Assembly (NCBI RefSeq): GCF_025231525.1
Contig: NZ_CP103057.1
Span: forward strand, 1,009,001-1,073,000
Length of the DNA: 64,000 nt
Source: Sphingomonas endolithica
Lineage (GTDB): Bacteria > Pseudomonadota > Alphaproteobacteria > Sphingomonadales > Sphingomonadaceae
Direction: 5' to 3'
The notes under the pieces: model-generated
Database searches by the model: none
What the model saw: only the letters and a program-made list of their open reading frames with translations
What the model was told of the DNA's origin: nothing
Translations under genes and position numbers: made by a program
Shown here: one piece after another, positions 8,034 to 15,867 of the stretch
How positions within the stretch are numbered: position 1 is the first letter of the stretch
How the letters are laid out: each line of letters opens with the position of its first letter

Positions 8034-8900
8034 CACCGGCATCTCCGCCACGAAGGCACGCACCAGATGCGCCGAATTGCTCGCCGCCAGCCCCATGAAG
8101 GTCAGCATCTGGTTCGCCCCGGCGTCGCCCCCGGCCAGATCGGATACGCTGCGGAACACGACGAACGGCACCTGATTGGCATAAGCGACCTGCGCCACCG
8201 CCGCACTCTCCATGTCCACCACGCGCGCCTGATAGACGGCGGCAAGATAGCGTCGATAATCGGCATTATCGACGAACGCCGTACCGCTGACGCCAGTGCC
8301 GCCGACGATGACGCGCGGTTGATGTTCCAGGCAGTGCGGCTCCTCGCCCTCCGCAGGCGGAAGGCACCGCTCGAGCACCACCTGCCCGGCGACCTGGATG
8401 GCGAGCGCCACGAGGTCCGGATCGGCCTTGAACCAGCGCCGCTCCGCCACCGCATCATCGGCATTGCCGATCAGCACGTCGCGCGGAAACAGCGCGCCAT
8501 GGCCGGGCAGATCGGTACCACCGGGAATGCCCGTCGGCGGGGCAAAGCCGCTCGCCGTCTCCCGCGCCACCGCAACCTCGAAATTCTGCCCCCACCGCTC
8601 CGGCACGCTCACATCGCCGACCGACAGGTCTGGATCCACCCCGCCGGCAATGCCCGAGAACACGATGCTGCCGATGGCGAACCGGTCGATCAGCAATTGC
8701 GTGTTCATCGCCGCATTGACCATCGAGATGCCGCTTTGCATCAGCACCACGGCCTTGCCGGCCAGCGTGCCGGTCAGGATTGTCAGGCCGTTGACGGTGT
8801 ATGTCTCCGGCGAGGCGACGCTATCGACCAGCGCTGCCCATTCCGGCGGGAAGGCGGTCATCACGGCGATGCGCGGCATGCTGTCGAGTTTGATCGTCAT
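8022..8900 (-). CDS. nucleoside phosphorylase / MTAN-like family protein
   Basis: The 292-residue protein has the phosphorylase/5'-methylthioadenosine nucleosidase fold signatures. These are PRIAVMTAFPPEWAAL at the N terminus, VFSGIAGGVDPDLSVGDVSVPERW, VSGTAFVDNADYRRY, and RVVDMESAAVAQVAYANQVPFVVFRSVSDLAGG. The latter holds the ME-S ribose-binding motif and the catalytic Asp of SDLAG. It is longer than E. coli Pfs (232 residues) because of an insertion around residues 120-200, so the substrate may differ. Alternative starts are the ATG at 8900 and the ATG at 8879. It probably cleaves a purine nucleoside. Confidence 0.75.
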   Translation of the reverse strand: MTIKLDSMPRIAVMTAFPPEWAALVDSVASPETYTVNGLTILTGTLAGKAVVLMQSGISMVNAAMNTQLLIDRFAIGSIVFSGIAGGVDPDLSVGDVSVPERWGQNFEVAVARETASGFAPPTGIPGGTDLPGHGALFPRDVLIGNADDAVAERRWFKADPDLVALAIQVAGQVVLERCLPPAEGEEPHCLEHQPRVIVGGTGVSGTAFVDNADYRRYLAAVYQARVVDMESAAVAQVAYANQVPFVVFRSVSDLAGGDAGANQMLTFMGLAASNSAHLVRAFVAEMPVLGA

Positions 8901-9006
8901 GATTCTGCGATGACGGCAAAATCCCACTCCATCAATCGCCGCGACGATGCCGGATGCGCTTTCCTACACCTTGATCCATGCTAGGCAGGTTCAGAGAGGA
9001 TGCGGG

Positions 9007-9531
9007 ATGCCACAATACGAACTGGACGGTAAGCGACCACAGCTTGCGGCAGGAGCATGGGTCGCGCCCAGCGCCGATCTGATCGGCGACGTGCATCTCG
9101 CCGAAGATGCCAGCGTATGGTTCGGCGCGGTCATTCGCGGCGACAACACGCCGATGCTCGTCGGCGCCCGCAGCAATATCCAGGAAGGCGCGATGTGCCA
9201 TTCCGATCCCGGCGCGCCGCTGACGATCGGCGCGGATTGCACCATTGGCCATCATGCCATCCTGCACGGCTGCACCATCCAGGATCGGGTGCTGATCGGC
9301 ATGGGCGCCATCATCCTCAATCACGCCGTGATCCCGGTAGGCAGCATCGTCGGCGCCGGGGCATTGGTCACCGAAGGGAAGACGTTCCCGCCCGGCAGCC
9401 TCATCATCGGCAGCCCGGCGCGAGCGGTCCGCCAGTTAGACAATACCGCACAAGCGATGCTGCGCGTGTCAGCATCGCATTATGTCCAGAACGCGCGCGC
9501 CTACGCGACTGGGCTCAAGCGCGTTGACTAG
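9007..9531 (+). CDS. gamma-carbonic anhydrase family protein
   Basis: The 174-residue protein is a left-handed beta-helix built of hexapeptide repeats (IGDVHL, VLIGMGAI, VGAGALV). It has the three zinc-ligand histidines of gamma-class carbonic anhydrases at H65, H82 and H87; the latter pair sits in GHHAILHGC. Homologues such as YrdA/CaiE vary in whether they hydrate CO2, so activity is likely but not assured. The ATG at 9007 follows an AGAGAGGA ribosome site and starts the protein right at the first repeat (QYELDGKRP), the family's usual N terminus. Confidence 0.88.
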   Translation: MPQYELDGKRPQLAAGAWVAPSADLIGDVHLAEDASVWFGAVIRGDNTPMLVGARSNIQEGAMCHSDPGAPLTIGADCTIGHHAILHGCTIQDRVLIGMGAIILNHAVIPVGSIVGAGALVTEGKTFPPGSLIIGSPARAVRQLDNTAQAMLRVSASHYVQNARAYATGLKRVD

Positions 9532-9603
9532 GGCTTCGTCTCGGGGATCGGCGGCCGCCGGCTATCTGGACACCGATATCGGTTGCGCTATGAAACGGGA
9601 CCT

Positions 9604-10572
9604 ATGAGCCTTCCCCCAATCCTGAAAAATCTGCGGCTGCCGATCGTCGGCTCGCCGCTGTTCATCATCTCCGGGCCCGATCTGGTCATCGCGCAGTGCA
9701 AGGCAGGGATCGTCGGCTCGTTCCCGGCGCTGAACGCCCGCCCCCAGGCACAGCTCGACGAATGGCTGCATCGCATCACCGAGGAACTGTCGGCGTGGAA
9801 CCGCGACCATCCGGAACGCCCGGCGGCGCCGTTTGCGGTCAATCAGATCGTGCACAAATCGAACGAGCGGCTCGAGGCCGATCTTGCGACCTGCGCCAAG
9901 TGGCAGGTGCCGATCGTGATCACGTCGCTCGGCGCGCGCGAGGATCTGAACACCGCGGTGCATGGCTGGGGCGGCATCACGCTGCACGACATCATCGACG
10001 ATCGATTTGCCCGCAAGGCGATCGAAAAGGGCGCCGATGGCCTGATCGCCGTTGCCGCAGGCGCCGGTGGGCACGCCGGGCGCCTGTCGCCCTTCGCCTT
10101 GATCCAGGAAATCCGGCAATGGTTCGCTGGCCCACTGGCCTTGTCGGGGTCGATCGCCACCGGCGATGCGGTGCTGGCCGCGCTCGCGATGGGGGCAGAC
10201 CTCGCTTATATCGGCTCGCCGTTCATCGCGACCAACGAAGCCAATGCCGATCAGGCGTACAAGGACGGCATCGTCGCCGGCAAAGCGGCCGACATCGTCT
10301 ATTCCAACCTGTTCACCGGCGTGCACGGCAATTACCTGCGCGCATCGATCGTCGCGGCGGGCATGGACCCCGACAACCTGCCGGAAGGCGATCTGAAGAC
10401 GATGAACTTCGGCGGCGGCAACGATGGCGGCGGCAGCAAGGCCAAGGCCTGGAAGGATATCTGGGGATCGGGCCAGGGCATCGGCGCAGTGACCGAGGTA
10501 GAACCCGTCACCGCGCGGGTGGATCGCATCGAGCGGGAATATCGTGCCGCGCGGTCACGACTGGCACTATAA
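9604..10572 (+). CDS. nitronate monooxygenase-family flavoprotein (type 1)
   Basis: The 322-residue TIM-barrel protein shows nitronate monooxygenase/2-nitropropane dioxygenase signatures: LRLPIVGSPLFIISGPDLVIAQC at the start, ADGLIAVAAGAGGHAGRLSP for the FMN phosphate loop, and ALSGSIATGDAVLAALAMGADLAYIGSPFIA. It would oxidise alkyl nitronates with FMN and O2, possibly as detoxification. The ATG at 9604 is preceded by AACGGGA and begins with the conserved PPILKNLRLP. It ends 24 bp from the convergent DUF1465 gene. A second, clearly different homologue lies at 30137-31195. Confidence 0.82.
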   Translation: MSLPPILKNLRLPIVGSPLFIISGPDLVIAQCKAGIVGSFPALNARPQAQLDEWLHRITEELSAWNRDHPERPAAPFAVNQIVHKSNERLEADLATCAKWQVPIVITSLGAREDLNTAVHGWGGITLHDIIDDRFARKAIEKGADGLIAVAAGAGGHAGRLSPFALIQEIRQWFAGPLALSGSIATGDAVLAALAMGADLAYIGSPFIATNEANADQAYKDGIVAGKAADIVYSNLFTGVHGNYLRASIVAAGMDPDNLPEGDLKTMNFGGGNDGGGSKAKAWKDIWGSGQGIGAVTEVEPVTARVDRIEREYRAARSRLAL

Positions 10573-10596
10573 GCCGAAAAGGAGCTTTGGCGGCGC

Positions 10597-11058
10597 TTAG
10601 AACGCTATCGCAAGGCGATCGTGGAGCAGGCGCGCAGGGCTGTGCGACTGCACCTTTCCGACTTGCGACGCATCCAACAACGCGACGCGGCGGTACAGGT
10701 CCGTACTAGCCGCAATCAGCGCCTGTGCCACCTGTGGCATGGCAAGCATGCCAGCAGCATCGCTGATCGGCGCCGGCCCAAGGCGCCGTGACGGGTCGAT
10801 CGCATCGCGCCGGTTCAACTCGCCGGCATCCACCGCGCGCTGGGTCAGCAGCCAGGCGATTATGTGCATCAACCTCGTCGTGACCTTCAGCGACTCGCAA
10901 GAGAAGGAGACACGTTCCAGCGGGCTCAACGCGTCGCGCTCAGCCCTGCCGTGTTGATCGAAATAGCCGCGTGCTTCGTCGGCAAGCAGCATCGCTTCGA
11001 CATACAAAGTGTCGATCAGGCGGCGCTGGATGCGCTGGTCGATGACGAACCCCTTCAT
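10597..11058 (-). CDS. DUF1465 family protein, RcdA-like
   Basis: The 153-residue helical protein contains IDTLYVEAMLLADEARGYFD and SFSCESLKVTTRLMHIIAWLLTQRAV. These match the alphaproteobacterial DUF1465 family, to which Caulobacter RcdA (an adaptor for ClpXP degradation of CtrA) belongs as I recall it. That would make it a candidate cell-cycle proteolysis adaptor. The ATG at 11058 is chosen over an upstream TTG at 11076. Its neighbours are the nitronate monooxygenase (convergent) and a small DUF465 gene on the same strand 87 bp upstream. The family match is reasonably firm; the RcdA function is inferred. Confidence 0.7.
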   Translation of the reverse strand: MKGFVIDQRIQRRLIDTLYVEAMLLADEARGYFDQHGRAERDALSPLERVSFSCESLKVTTRLMHIIAWLLTQRAVDAGELNRRDAIDPSRRLGPAPISDAAGMLAMPQVAQALIAASTDLYRRVALLDASQVGKVQSHSPARLLHDRLAIAF

Positions 11059-11145
11059 GGCGATCAACTGGCACAATCGAGCAGGCGGCGACAGCGCAGA
11101 GTGCCGCTGTCGGCGTATTTCCGCGTCCCAAAGCGGATCATCGGA

Positions 11146-11343
11146 TCAGGCAATGATATCCGGCACCAGCTGGTCTTCCAGCATCGCCACTTCGTCGCGC
11201 AGCCGCAGCTTGCGTTTCTTGAGTCGTGCTAGCTGCAATTGATCGGTCGAGCCGCTGTCGGACAGCGCGGCGATCGCCGAATCGAGGTCACGATGCTCGG
11301 TGCGAAGGACCTCCAGCCGCTTGGCAATCTGCGTCTCGTCCAT
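11146..11343 (-). CDS. DUF465 (YdcH-like) small protein
   Basis: This 65-residue protein is a short charged helical hairpin: EVLRTEHRDLDSAIAAL then QLARLKKRKLRLRDEVAML. The LKKxKLxLRDE ending identifies the DUF465/YdcH family, whose function is unknown. The ATG at 11343 is used; an upstream in-frame start at 11358 would add five residues. A paralogue is encoded divergently at 11519-11674, so the two share a 175-bp promoter region. Confidence 0.8.
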   Translation of the reverse strand: MDETQIAKRLEVLRTEHRDLDSAIAALSDSGSTDQLQLARLKKRKLRLRDEVAMLEDQLVPDIIA

Positions 11344-11518
11344 CGATCCCCCACTCACCGGCGGACGTTAGCAAATGGATCGCATTCCGGCGAACGGCAA
11401 AACGTCCTGCCGCGGAAAAATGCTGTTCGGCCGCTTGGCCGATAAAAGCAGGGAGACAATTAACCTCGTGCGTGGTTGTCTGTGTCCCCGCTACACAAAT
11501 CGAAGGAGGATTGCTTCA

Positions 11519-11674
11519 ATGCAGACCGCACATCACTCGGCCCTCGAGGCCAAGCATGCCGGCCTCGACCAGAAGATTGCCGCGGAGGCGCAACGCCCGC
11601 TGCCCGATACGGCGCTGCTCGCCGCGCTGAAGAAGCAGAAATTGAAGTTGAAGGAAGAAATGACGGCGCAATAA
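11519..11674 (+). CDS. DUF465 (YdcH-like) small protein, second copy
   Basis: This 51-residue protein has the same hairpin as its divergent neighbour: ALEAKHAGLDQKIAAEAQR, then LLAALKKQKLKLKEEM. A strong AAGGAGGA ribosome site sits 8 bases before the ATG, and the codons are typical of the region. DUF465 genes are often paired in alphaproteobacteria. The two copies share the KKxKLxL(K/R)(D/E)E motif but little else, so any duplication is old. Confidence 0.82.
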   Translation: MQTAHHSALEAKHAGLDQKIAAEAQRPLPDTALLAALKKQKLKLKEEMTAQ

Positions 11675-11759
11675 TCGCCGGCGAAACGTTGCCGCGGGGG
11701 GGATATCCCCTCGCGCAACCGTCAGCTGTGGTATCGGTGCCGCCGGCCAGTCATGACGC

Positions 11760-12152
11760 TCACTTCTTGATCAGAGACGGCCTGTACTGCACGGGGCTTC
11801 GGGTTCCGCCGCCGATCGGCTTGCGCGCCAGCATGGGATCAATGACCCGATCAAAGGCGATGCCGACCCGACCTGCCGCCGACCAGGCGACCTTCCCACC
11901 GACCCAGCCGATACCCCGTACGTCGAATTCGACGAGTTCGCCCTGTGCCAGCCCCGCCGGTATCTCGGCCATCAACCCGCCCGAGGAGAGGTTGCGCACG
12001 CGGACATGCTGTATCTCGCTTGCGCCCTGCAGCCGGTAGTCCGCCATCAGAAACAGGCTGTCGCGCGACTCGTTGCGGTTATAAGCCACGTCCTCCGCCG
12101 ACGTGCCGCTTGCAGGATCCTGCCCGAAGGGATCGTGGGAAATCTGGTCCAT
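11760..12152 (-). CDS. PilZ domain protein
   Basis: The 130-residue protein carries a PilZ-type fold: RDSLFLMADYRL near residue 30 (RxxxR region), then VRVRNLSSGGLMAEIP. The latter is the (D/N)xSxxG c-di-GMP motif, here N-L-S-S-G-G. GWVGGKVAWSAAGRVGIAF follows as the closing strand pair. The canonical first motif RxxxR is only partly kept, so ligand binding is uncertain. A second PilZ protein is at 19183-19500, and a c-di-GMP phosphodiesterase-type protein at 26035-28020. The ATG at 12152 gives the compact family length. Confidence 0.72.
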   Translation of the reverse strand: MDQISHDPFGQDPASGTSAEDVAYNRNESRDSLFLMADYRLQGASEIQHVRVRNLSSGGLMAEIPAGLAQGELVEFDVRGIGWVGGKVAWSAAGRVGIAFDRVIDPMLARKPIGGGTRSPVQYRPSLIKK

Positions 12153-12233
12153 CACAATGCTCGAAACGCCTCCCGTTCGGGCCGTTCTACCCGGCAATTG
12201 CTATCAAATGCCTAAGGATCGGTGGGCAGGCGT

Positions 12234-12698
12234 TCATTCCTCGCGCGAGACCTTCTCGTTGCGCTCATGTCGCTCCTGCGCCTCAACGGTCATCGTCGCG
12301 ATCGGTCGTGCTTCCAGCCGCGCCAGGCTGATCGGTTCGCCGGTCACTTCGCAATAGCCATATTCTCCCTCGTCGATGCGGCGCATCGCTGCCTCGATCT
12401 TGGAGATGAGCTTGCGTTGCCGATCGCGCGTGCGAAGTTCGATCGACCAATCGGTCTCGCTCGACGCGCGATCCGTCAGATCGGCTTCGCGCAACGAATC
12501 GACCTGTAGTTGCGACAAGGTGCCCGCGGCTTCCTTCAGGATCCCATCCTTCCAGGCTTGCAGCTTGCCGCGGAAATATTCCTGCTGCTTCGGGTTCATG
12601 AACTCTTCGTCGGAGGACGGGCGATACCCGTCCGCGCTCGCCTCTGTCGGCATGTTCGGTTTTTCGGAGTCATTCAATCGATTCAAGACCGTTGCCAT
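12234..12698 (-). CDS. dksA: DksA/TraR family RNA-polymerase regulator
   Basis: The 154-residue protein has the DksA layout. An N-terminal helix leads to a coiled coil (roughly residues 35-110) whose tip is ADLTDRASSETD, including the acidic D-x-x-D/A segment DksA uses inside the polymerase secondary channel. A globular end GEYGYCEVTGEPISLARLEARPIATMTVEAQERHE follows. DksA works with ppGpp to reprogram transcription in starvation. Only one cysteine (C116) remains of the four that bind zinc in E. coli, as in other alphaproteobacterial DksAs. The domain is probably held together without metal. Confidence 0.88.
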   Translation of the reverse strand: MATVLNRLNDSEKPNMPTEASADGYRPSSDEEFMNPKQQEYFRGKLQAWKDGILKEAAGTLSQLQVDSLREADLTDRASSETDWSIELRTRDRQRKLISKIEAAMRRIDEGEYGYCEVTGEPISLARLEARPIATMTVEAQERHERNEKVSREE

Positions 12699-13086
12699 GT
12701 CACTCTCCCCAGACGGCCCGCGGCGCTTTGTTGCCCCTGTCTCGACCGTTCCTGCCTACCCCTGATGAGCGCGCCTATACTAGCGACGCCGTCGCTCCAC
12801 AAGCGACCTCACACGGCCATCCCACCGCGACTCGCAGGCGATGATTGGGGAGAGTTTCTGCAGACTGCTGCACCTGGCGACAGTAACAGCGCCGCATTCC
12901 GTGCCGCGATGATACGTTAATCATAAAGGACTGCCTGCACGGAGGAGAATTGCTCCGCTAAGAGCCGCATTCTTGGTTAAGAAGCTTGCACTTAAGCCTT
13001 TGTCAGGCACTTTGGGGCAAGAGCGGCGACCGGCCGTTTTCGGATTGGGGTCTGGCAGACACTGCCAGTAGCGAAAGAGTAACATC
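12699..13086. other. gene-free divergent region between dksA and the Asn-rich gene
   Basis: This 388-bp stretch separates dksA (minus) from the Asn/Gly-rich protein gene (plus). I see no coding frame with protein-like composition and no repeat family member. It is less GC-rich near 12900-13010 (TTAATCATAAAGG, GGTTAAGAAGC), suggesting promoter DNA. AAAGAG lies just before the ATG at 13087. No operator or RNA is recognised. Confidence 0.4.
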
Positions 13087-13968
13087 ATGTCGGTGCGGAT
13101 GGCCTTGGCGAAATTATGCGCTTGCGCCTGTGGTGGCGCATTGATCGGTGGTGGTGCGGTGCATGTCGCCGAGGGCGCGCGGACGCGCCAGATCTACACC
13201 AAGCACCAGACGAAGCGCGTCGTACGCAAGGTGGCGACCGTCAAGCGGCCGGTGAGCCGCATCCGCCGGGTCGTTACCCAGACGCGGGTCGCCTGCGCTC
13301 CTGCGACTGTGACGGTGACCAGCCAGGGCGCGCCGATCCCGCTGCCCCCGGTTGCATTGGCCCAGGGTGAAATGCCCGTAATCTCGGGCGGTGGCGGTGG
13401 CGGGGCGGCAGTGATCGGCGGCGGCGGCGGGGGCTTTGGCGGCGGCGGAGGTTTCTTTGCCGGCGGCTCGTTTGGCGGCGGCGGCGGTGGCGGGGGCGGC
13501 GGGATCGTCGTCTCGTCGACGTCGAGCAGCAGCTCTTCGTCCAGCGGCGGCAACGTCGACGTGGATATCGACAACAAGAACGAGCAGAACCAGAACCAAG
13601 GTCAGAACCAAAACCAGGATCAGACCAACAACAACAATAACAACAACCACAACAATAACGAAAACAACAACAATAATAATAATCACAACGACAATAACAA
13701 TCACAACGATAATGACAATCATAACAACAACGACAACCACAATCACAACAACAACGGGTCGTCGAGCAAGGGCTGGAGCAGCGGCGGCGGCTGGAGTTCG
13801 AACGGCGGCTGGAGCAGCGGCGGGCACAGCAGCGGCGGCGGCCACGGCACCTCGTCGGGTGGCCCAGCGCCGGTCCCTGCCCCGCCGATGGTGTTGCTGT
13901 TCGGTGCCGCCGCAGCGGCATTGGTCGCGCGCAAGCGCTTCGCCAAGAAGACGGTCGTCGCTGTCTAA
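13087..13968 (+). CDS. Gly/Asn/His-rich exported protein with PEP-CTERM-like C terminus
   Basis: The 293-residue protein starts with a hydrophobic signal (residues 5-25). A basic segment (residues 30-70), a poly-Gly block (about 98-140) and a Ser run follow. A block at about 155-225 is made almost only of Asn with His, Asp and Gln. After a GWSSGGGWSS repeat region comes PAPVPAPPMVLLFGAAAAALVARKRFAKK. That ending (short proline motif, one hydrophobic helix, basic cluster) has the layout of PEP-CTERM/VPxP exosortase-type sorting tails. It is probably an envelope or exopolysaccharide-associated protein. A bidirectional terminator follows. The function is unknown; no homologue is recognised outside the tail. 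Confidence 0.7.
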   Translation: MSVRMALAKLCACACGGALIGGGAVHVAEGARTRQIYTKHQTKRVVRKVATVKRPVSRIRRVVTQTRVACAPATVTVTSQGAPIPLPPVALAQGEMPVISGGGGGGAAVIGGGGGGFGGGGGFFAGGSFGGGGGGGGGGIVVSSTSSSSSSSSGGNVDVDIDNKNEQNQNQGQNQNQDQTNNNNNNNHNNNENNNNNNNHNDNNNHNDNDNHNNNDNHNHNNNGSSSKGWSSGGGWSSNGGWSSGGHSSGGGHGTSSGGPAPVPAPPMVLLFGAAAAALVARKRFAKKTVVAV

Positions 13969-13985
13969 GCTGGCAGCTTAGCTTA

Positions 13986-14025
13986 CAGAAAAGGGCTCCC
14001 GCTGCGAGGCGGGAGCCCTTTTCTG
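13986..14025. terminator. bidirectional intrinsic terminator
   Basis: CAGAAAAGGGCTCCCGC and GCGGGAGCCCTTTTCTG make a perfect 17-bp stem with loop TGCGAG. Each strand presents a TTTT run at the base. It serves the Asn-rich gene (plus) and the host-attachment gene (minus), which converge here. Confidence 0.88.
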
Positions 14026-14065
14026 TCGGCCCCTATTCCTTGCCGCTGTGAGCAAGTGGCTCGCG

Positions 14066-14506
14066 TCAGGCGGCGAGCAGCAGCTTTTCGATCTGGTCGA
14101 TCGGGTGGCCAGTCAGGTCCTTGTCGAGTTCCCCCGACAGGCGATCGCTGACTTCCTTGTGGTAATGCTTGCGCAACTCACCCAGCGTCCGCGGCGGTGC
14201 GACGATGAACAGCGACGTGAAATCATTCTTCATCGCACGGCGCTTCAGCAGGTCGGCCGTCTCGGCAGCGAAGCGATCCTCCTCCTGCTGGTGAAAGTCG
14301 ACCTCGCCCATCGAATTCTGCCCACCGCCGACGCTGGACGAAGCACGACCGGCGAGATCGGTCTTCTGGTCGCCGTCGCTGGGATTGTTCTGCTCGACCG
14401 CGCGTTCGCCGACGAGATTAAGGTACGTCTCATCACCTTCGTTGCGCAGGAACAGCATCTTGCGCCCATCGGTGACGACGACGACGGCATTGTGCGGAAC
14501 CTGCAT
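14066..14506 (-). CDS. host attachment family protein (AtsE-like)
   Basis: The 146-residue protein begins VPHNAVVVVTDGRKMLFLRNEG and contains FAAETADLLKRRAMKNDFTSLFIVAPPRTLGELRKHYHKEV. It ends in KDLTGHPIDQIEKLL. This is the typical body of the family annotated as 'protein required for attachment to host cells' (after Agrobacterium AtsE), which is related to the eRF1/baeRF fold. Despite the name, it is widespread in non-pathogens and its biochemical role is unknown. It is divergent from serS. Confidence 0.8.
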   Translation of the reverse strand: MQVPHNAVVVVTDGRKMLFLRNEGDETYLNLVGERAVEQNNPSDGDQKTDLAGRASSSVGGGQNSMGEVDFHQQEEDRFAAETADLLKRRAMKNDFTSLFIVAPPRTLGELRKHYHKEVSDRLSGELDKDLTGHPIDQIEKLLLAA

Positions 14507-14601
14507 GGGATACTCCTTGTTGATTGATTCAGGGCAAGTGTAACGCCCCGTGAGCGGCTTGGGTTGCGCAGGGGTAGCGGCGGCGGCATAGCCTGCCGGC
14601 C

Positions 14602-15867
14602 ATGCACGACATCAAGCTGATCCGCGAAAACCCCGCCGCCTTCGATGCCGCCTTGGCCAAGCGCGGCCTGTCGCCGCTCGCCGACAAGCTGCTCGAGATC
14701 GACCGCGTCCGGCGCGAGCAACTCACCGCCGAGCAGACCAACGTCGCAGAACGCAACGCGCTGGCCAAGCAGATCGGCCAGGCCAAGGGCAAGAAGGACG
14801 ATGTGCTGGCCGAGCAATTGCTCGCACGCGTGCAGGCGTTGAAGGACGAAGCGCTCGGCTTCGTGGCAATGGACGGCGAGTTAGACGATCTGCTCGCCGG
14901 CATTCCCAACCTGCCGCTGGCCGACGTGCCGGAAGGCGCCGACGAGGACGACAATCAGCTGGTGCACGAACGCGGTGTGCCGCGCAGCTTCGCGTTCGAG
15001 CCGAAGCTGCACGACGATATCGGTCCTGCGCTGGGCCTGGATTTCGAGACCGGTGCGGCGATGTCCGGCGCGCGCTTCACCTTGGTCCGCGGCAGCGCCG
15101 CCAAGCTACACCGCGCACTCGGGCAGTTCATGCTCGACACGCTGACCTCCAGCCATGGCTATGAGGAATGCGCGCCCCCGCTGTTGGTCAAGTACGATGC
15201 GCTGTACGGCACCGGACAGATGCCCAAATTCGCCGAGGATTTGTTCAAGGCAGGCGAGGATCACTGGCTGATCCCGACCGCCGAGGTCAGCCTGACCAAC
15301 ATCGTGGCGGGCAAGATCCTGAGCGACAAGGAATTGCCGCTGCGCTTCACCGCGCTCACCCCCTGCTTTCGATCCGAAGCCGGTGCGGCGGGCCGCGACA
15401 CTCGCGGGCTGATCCGACAGCACCAGTTCGAAAAGGTCGAGATGGTCTCGATCGTGACGCCCGATACTTCCGAAGCTGAGCACGAGCGCATGACCGCATG
15501 TGCCGAGGGGCTGCTCGATGCGCTCGGCATGCCGTTCCGCCGCATGAAGCTCTGCACCGGCGACATGGGCTTCACCGCGGCACGGACCTACGATCTCGAA
15601 GTCTGGCTACCCGGCCAGGGCCGCTACCGCGAGATATCCAGCTGCTCGACCTGCACCGATTTCCAGGCGCGGCGGATGAACGCGCGTTATCGCCCCGAGG
15701 GGGAGAAGCAGACGCGCTTCGTGCACACGCTGAACGGCTCGGCGCTGGCGGTCGGGCGGACGCTGGTGGCGGTCCTGGAGAATTACCAGCAGGAAGACGG
15801 GTCGGTGGCGGTACCGGAGGTGCTGCAGCCGTATCTCAAGGGGCTGAACCGGCTGGAGCCGGTATAA
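14602..15867 (+). CDS. serS: seryl-tRNA synthetase
   Basis: The 421-residue class II synthetase has the N-terminal tRNA-binding coiled coil (residues 1-105, heptads with [24 protein letters not shown]). The catalytic domain includes [10 protein letters not shown], motif 2 ([29 protein letters not shown]) and motif 3 ([20 protein letters not shown]). It charges tRNA-Ser and tRNA-Sec with serine. The length is normal (about 425). The stop codon TAA overlaps the surE start as TAATG, so the two are translationally coupled. Confidence 0.97.
   Translation: MHDIKLIRENPAAFDAALAKRGLSPLADKLLEIDRVRREQLTAEQTNVAERNALAKQIGQAKGKKDDVLAEQLLARVQALKDEALGFVAMDGELDDLLAGIPNLPLADVPEGADEDDNQLVHERGVPRSFAFEPKLHDDIGPALGLDFETGAAMSGARFTLVRGSAAKLHRALGQFMLDTLTSSHGYEECAPPLLVKYDALYGTGQMPKFAEDLFKAGEDHWLIPTAEVSLTNIVAGKILSDKELPLRFTALTPCFRSEAGAAGRDTRGLIRQHQFEKVEMVSIVTPDTSEAEHERMTACAEGLLDALGMPFRRMKLCTGDMGFTAARTYDLEVWLPGQGRYREISSCSTCTDFQARRMNARYRPEGEKQTRFVHTLNGSALAVGRTLVAVLENYQQEDGSVAVPEVLQPYLKGLNRLEPV

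Noticed and set aside
13620..13756. Short repeats resembling a CRISPR array
   Set aside because: The repeats are AAC/AAT codon runs inside a coding region, with no regular spacers or repeats of 25 bases or more.
13114..13845. A minus-strand frame with poly-Val/Ile runs opposite the Asn-rich gene
   Set aside because: The runs are only the complement of AAC/AAT repeats. The plus-strand gene has a signal peptide, ribosome site and terminator.
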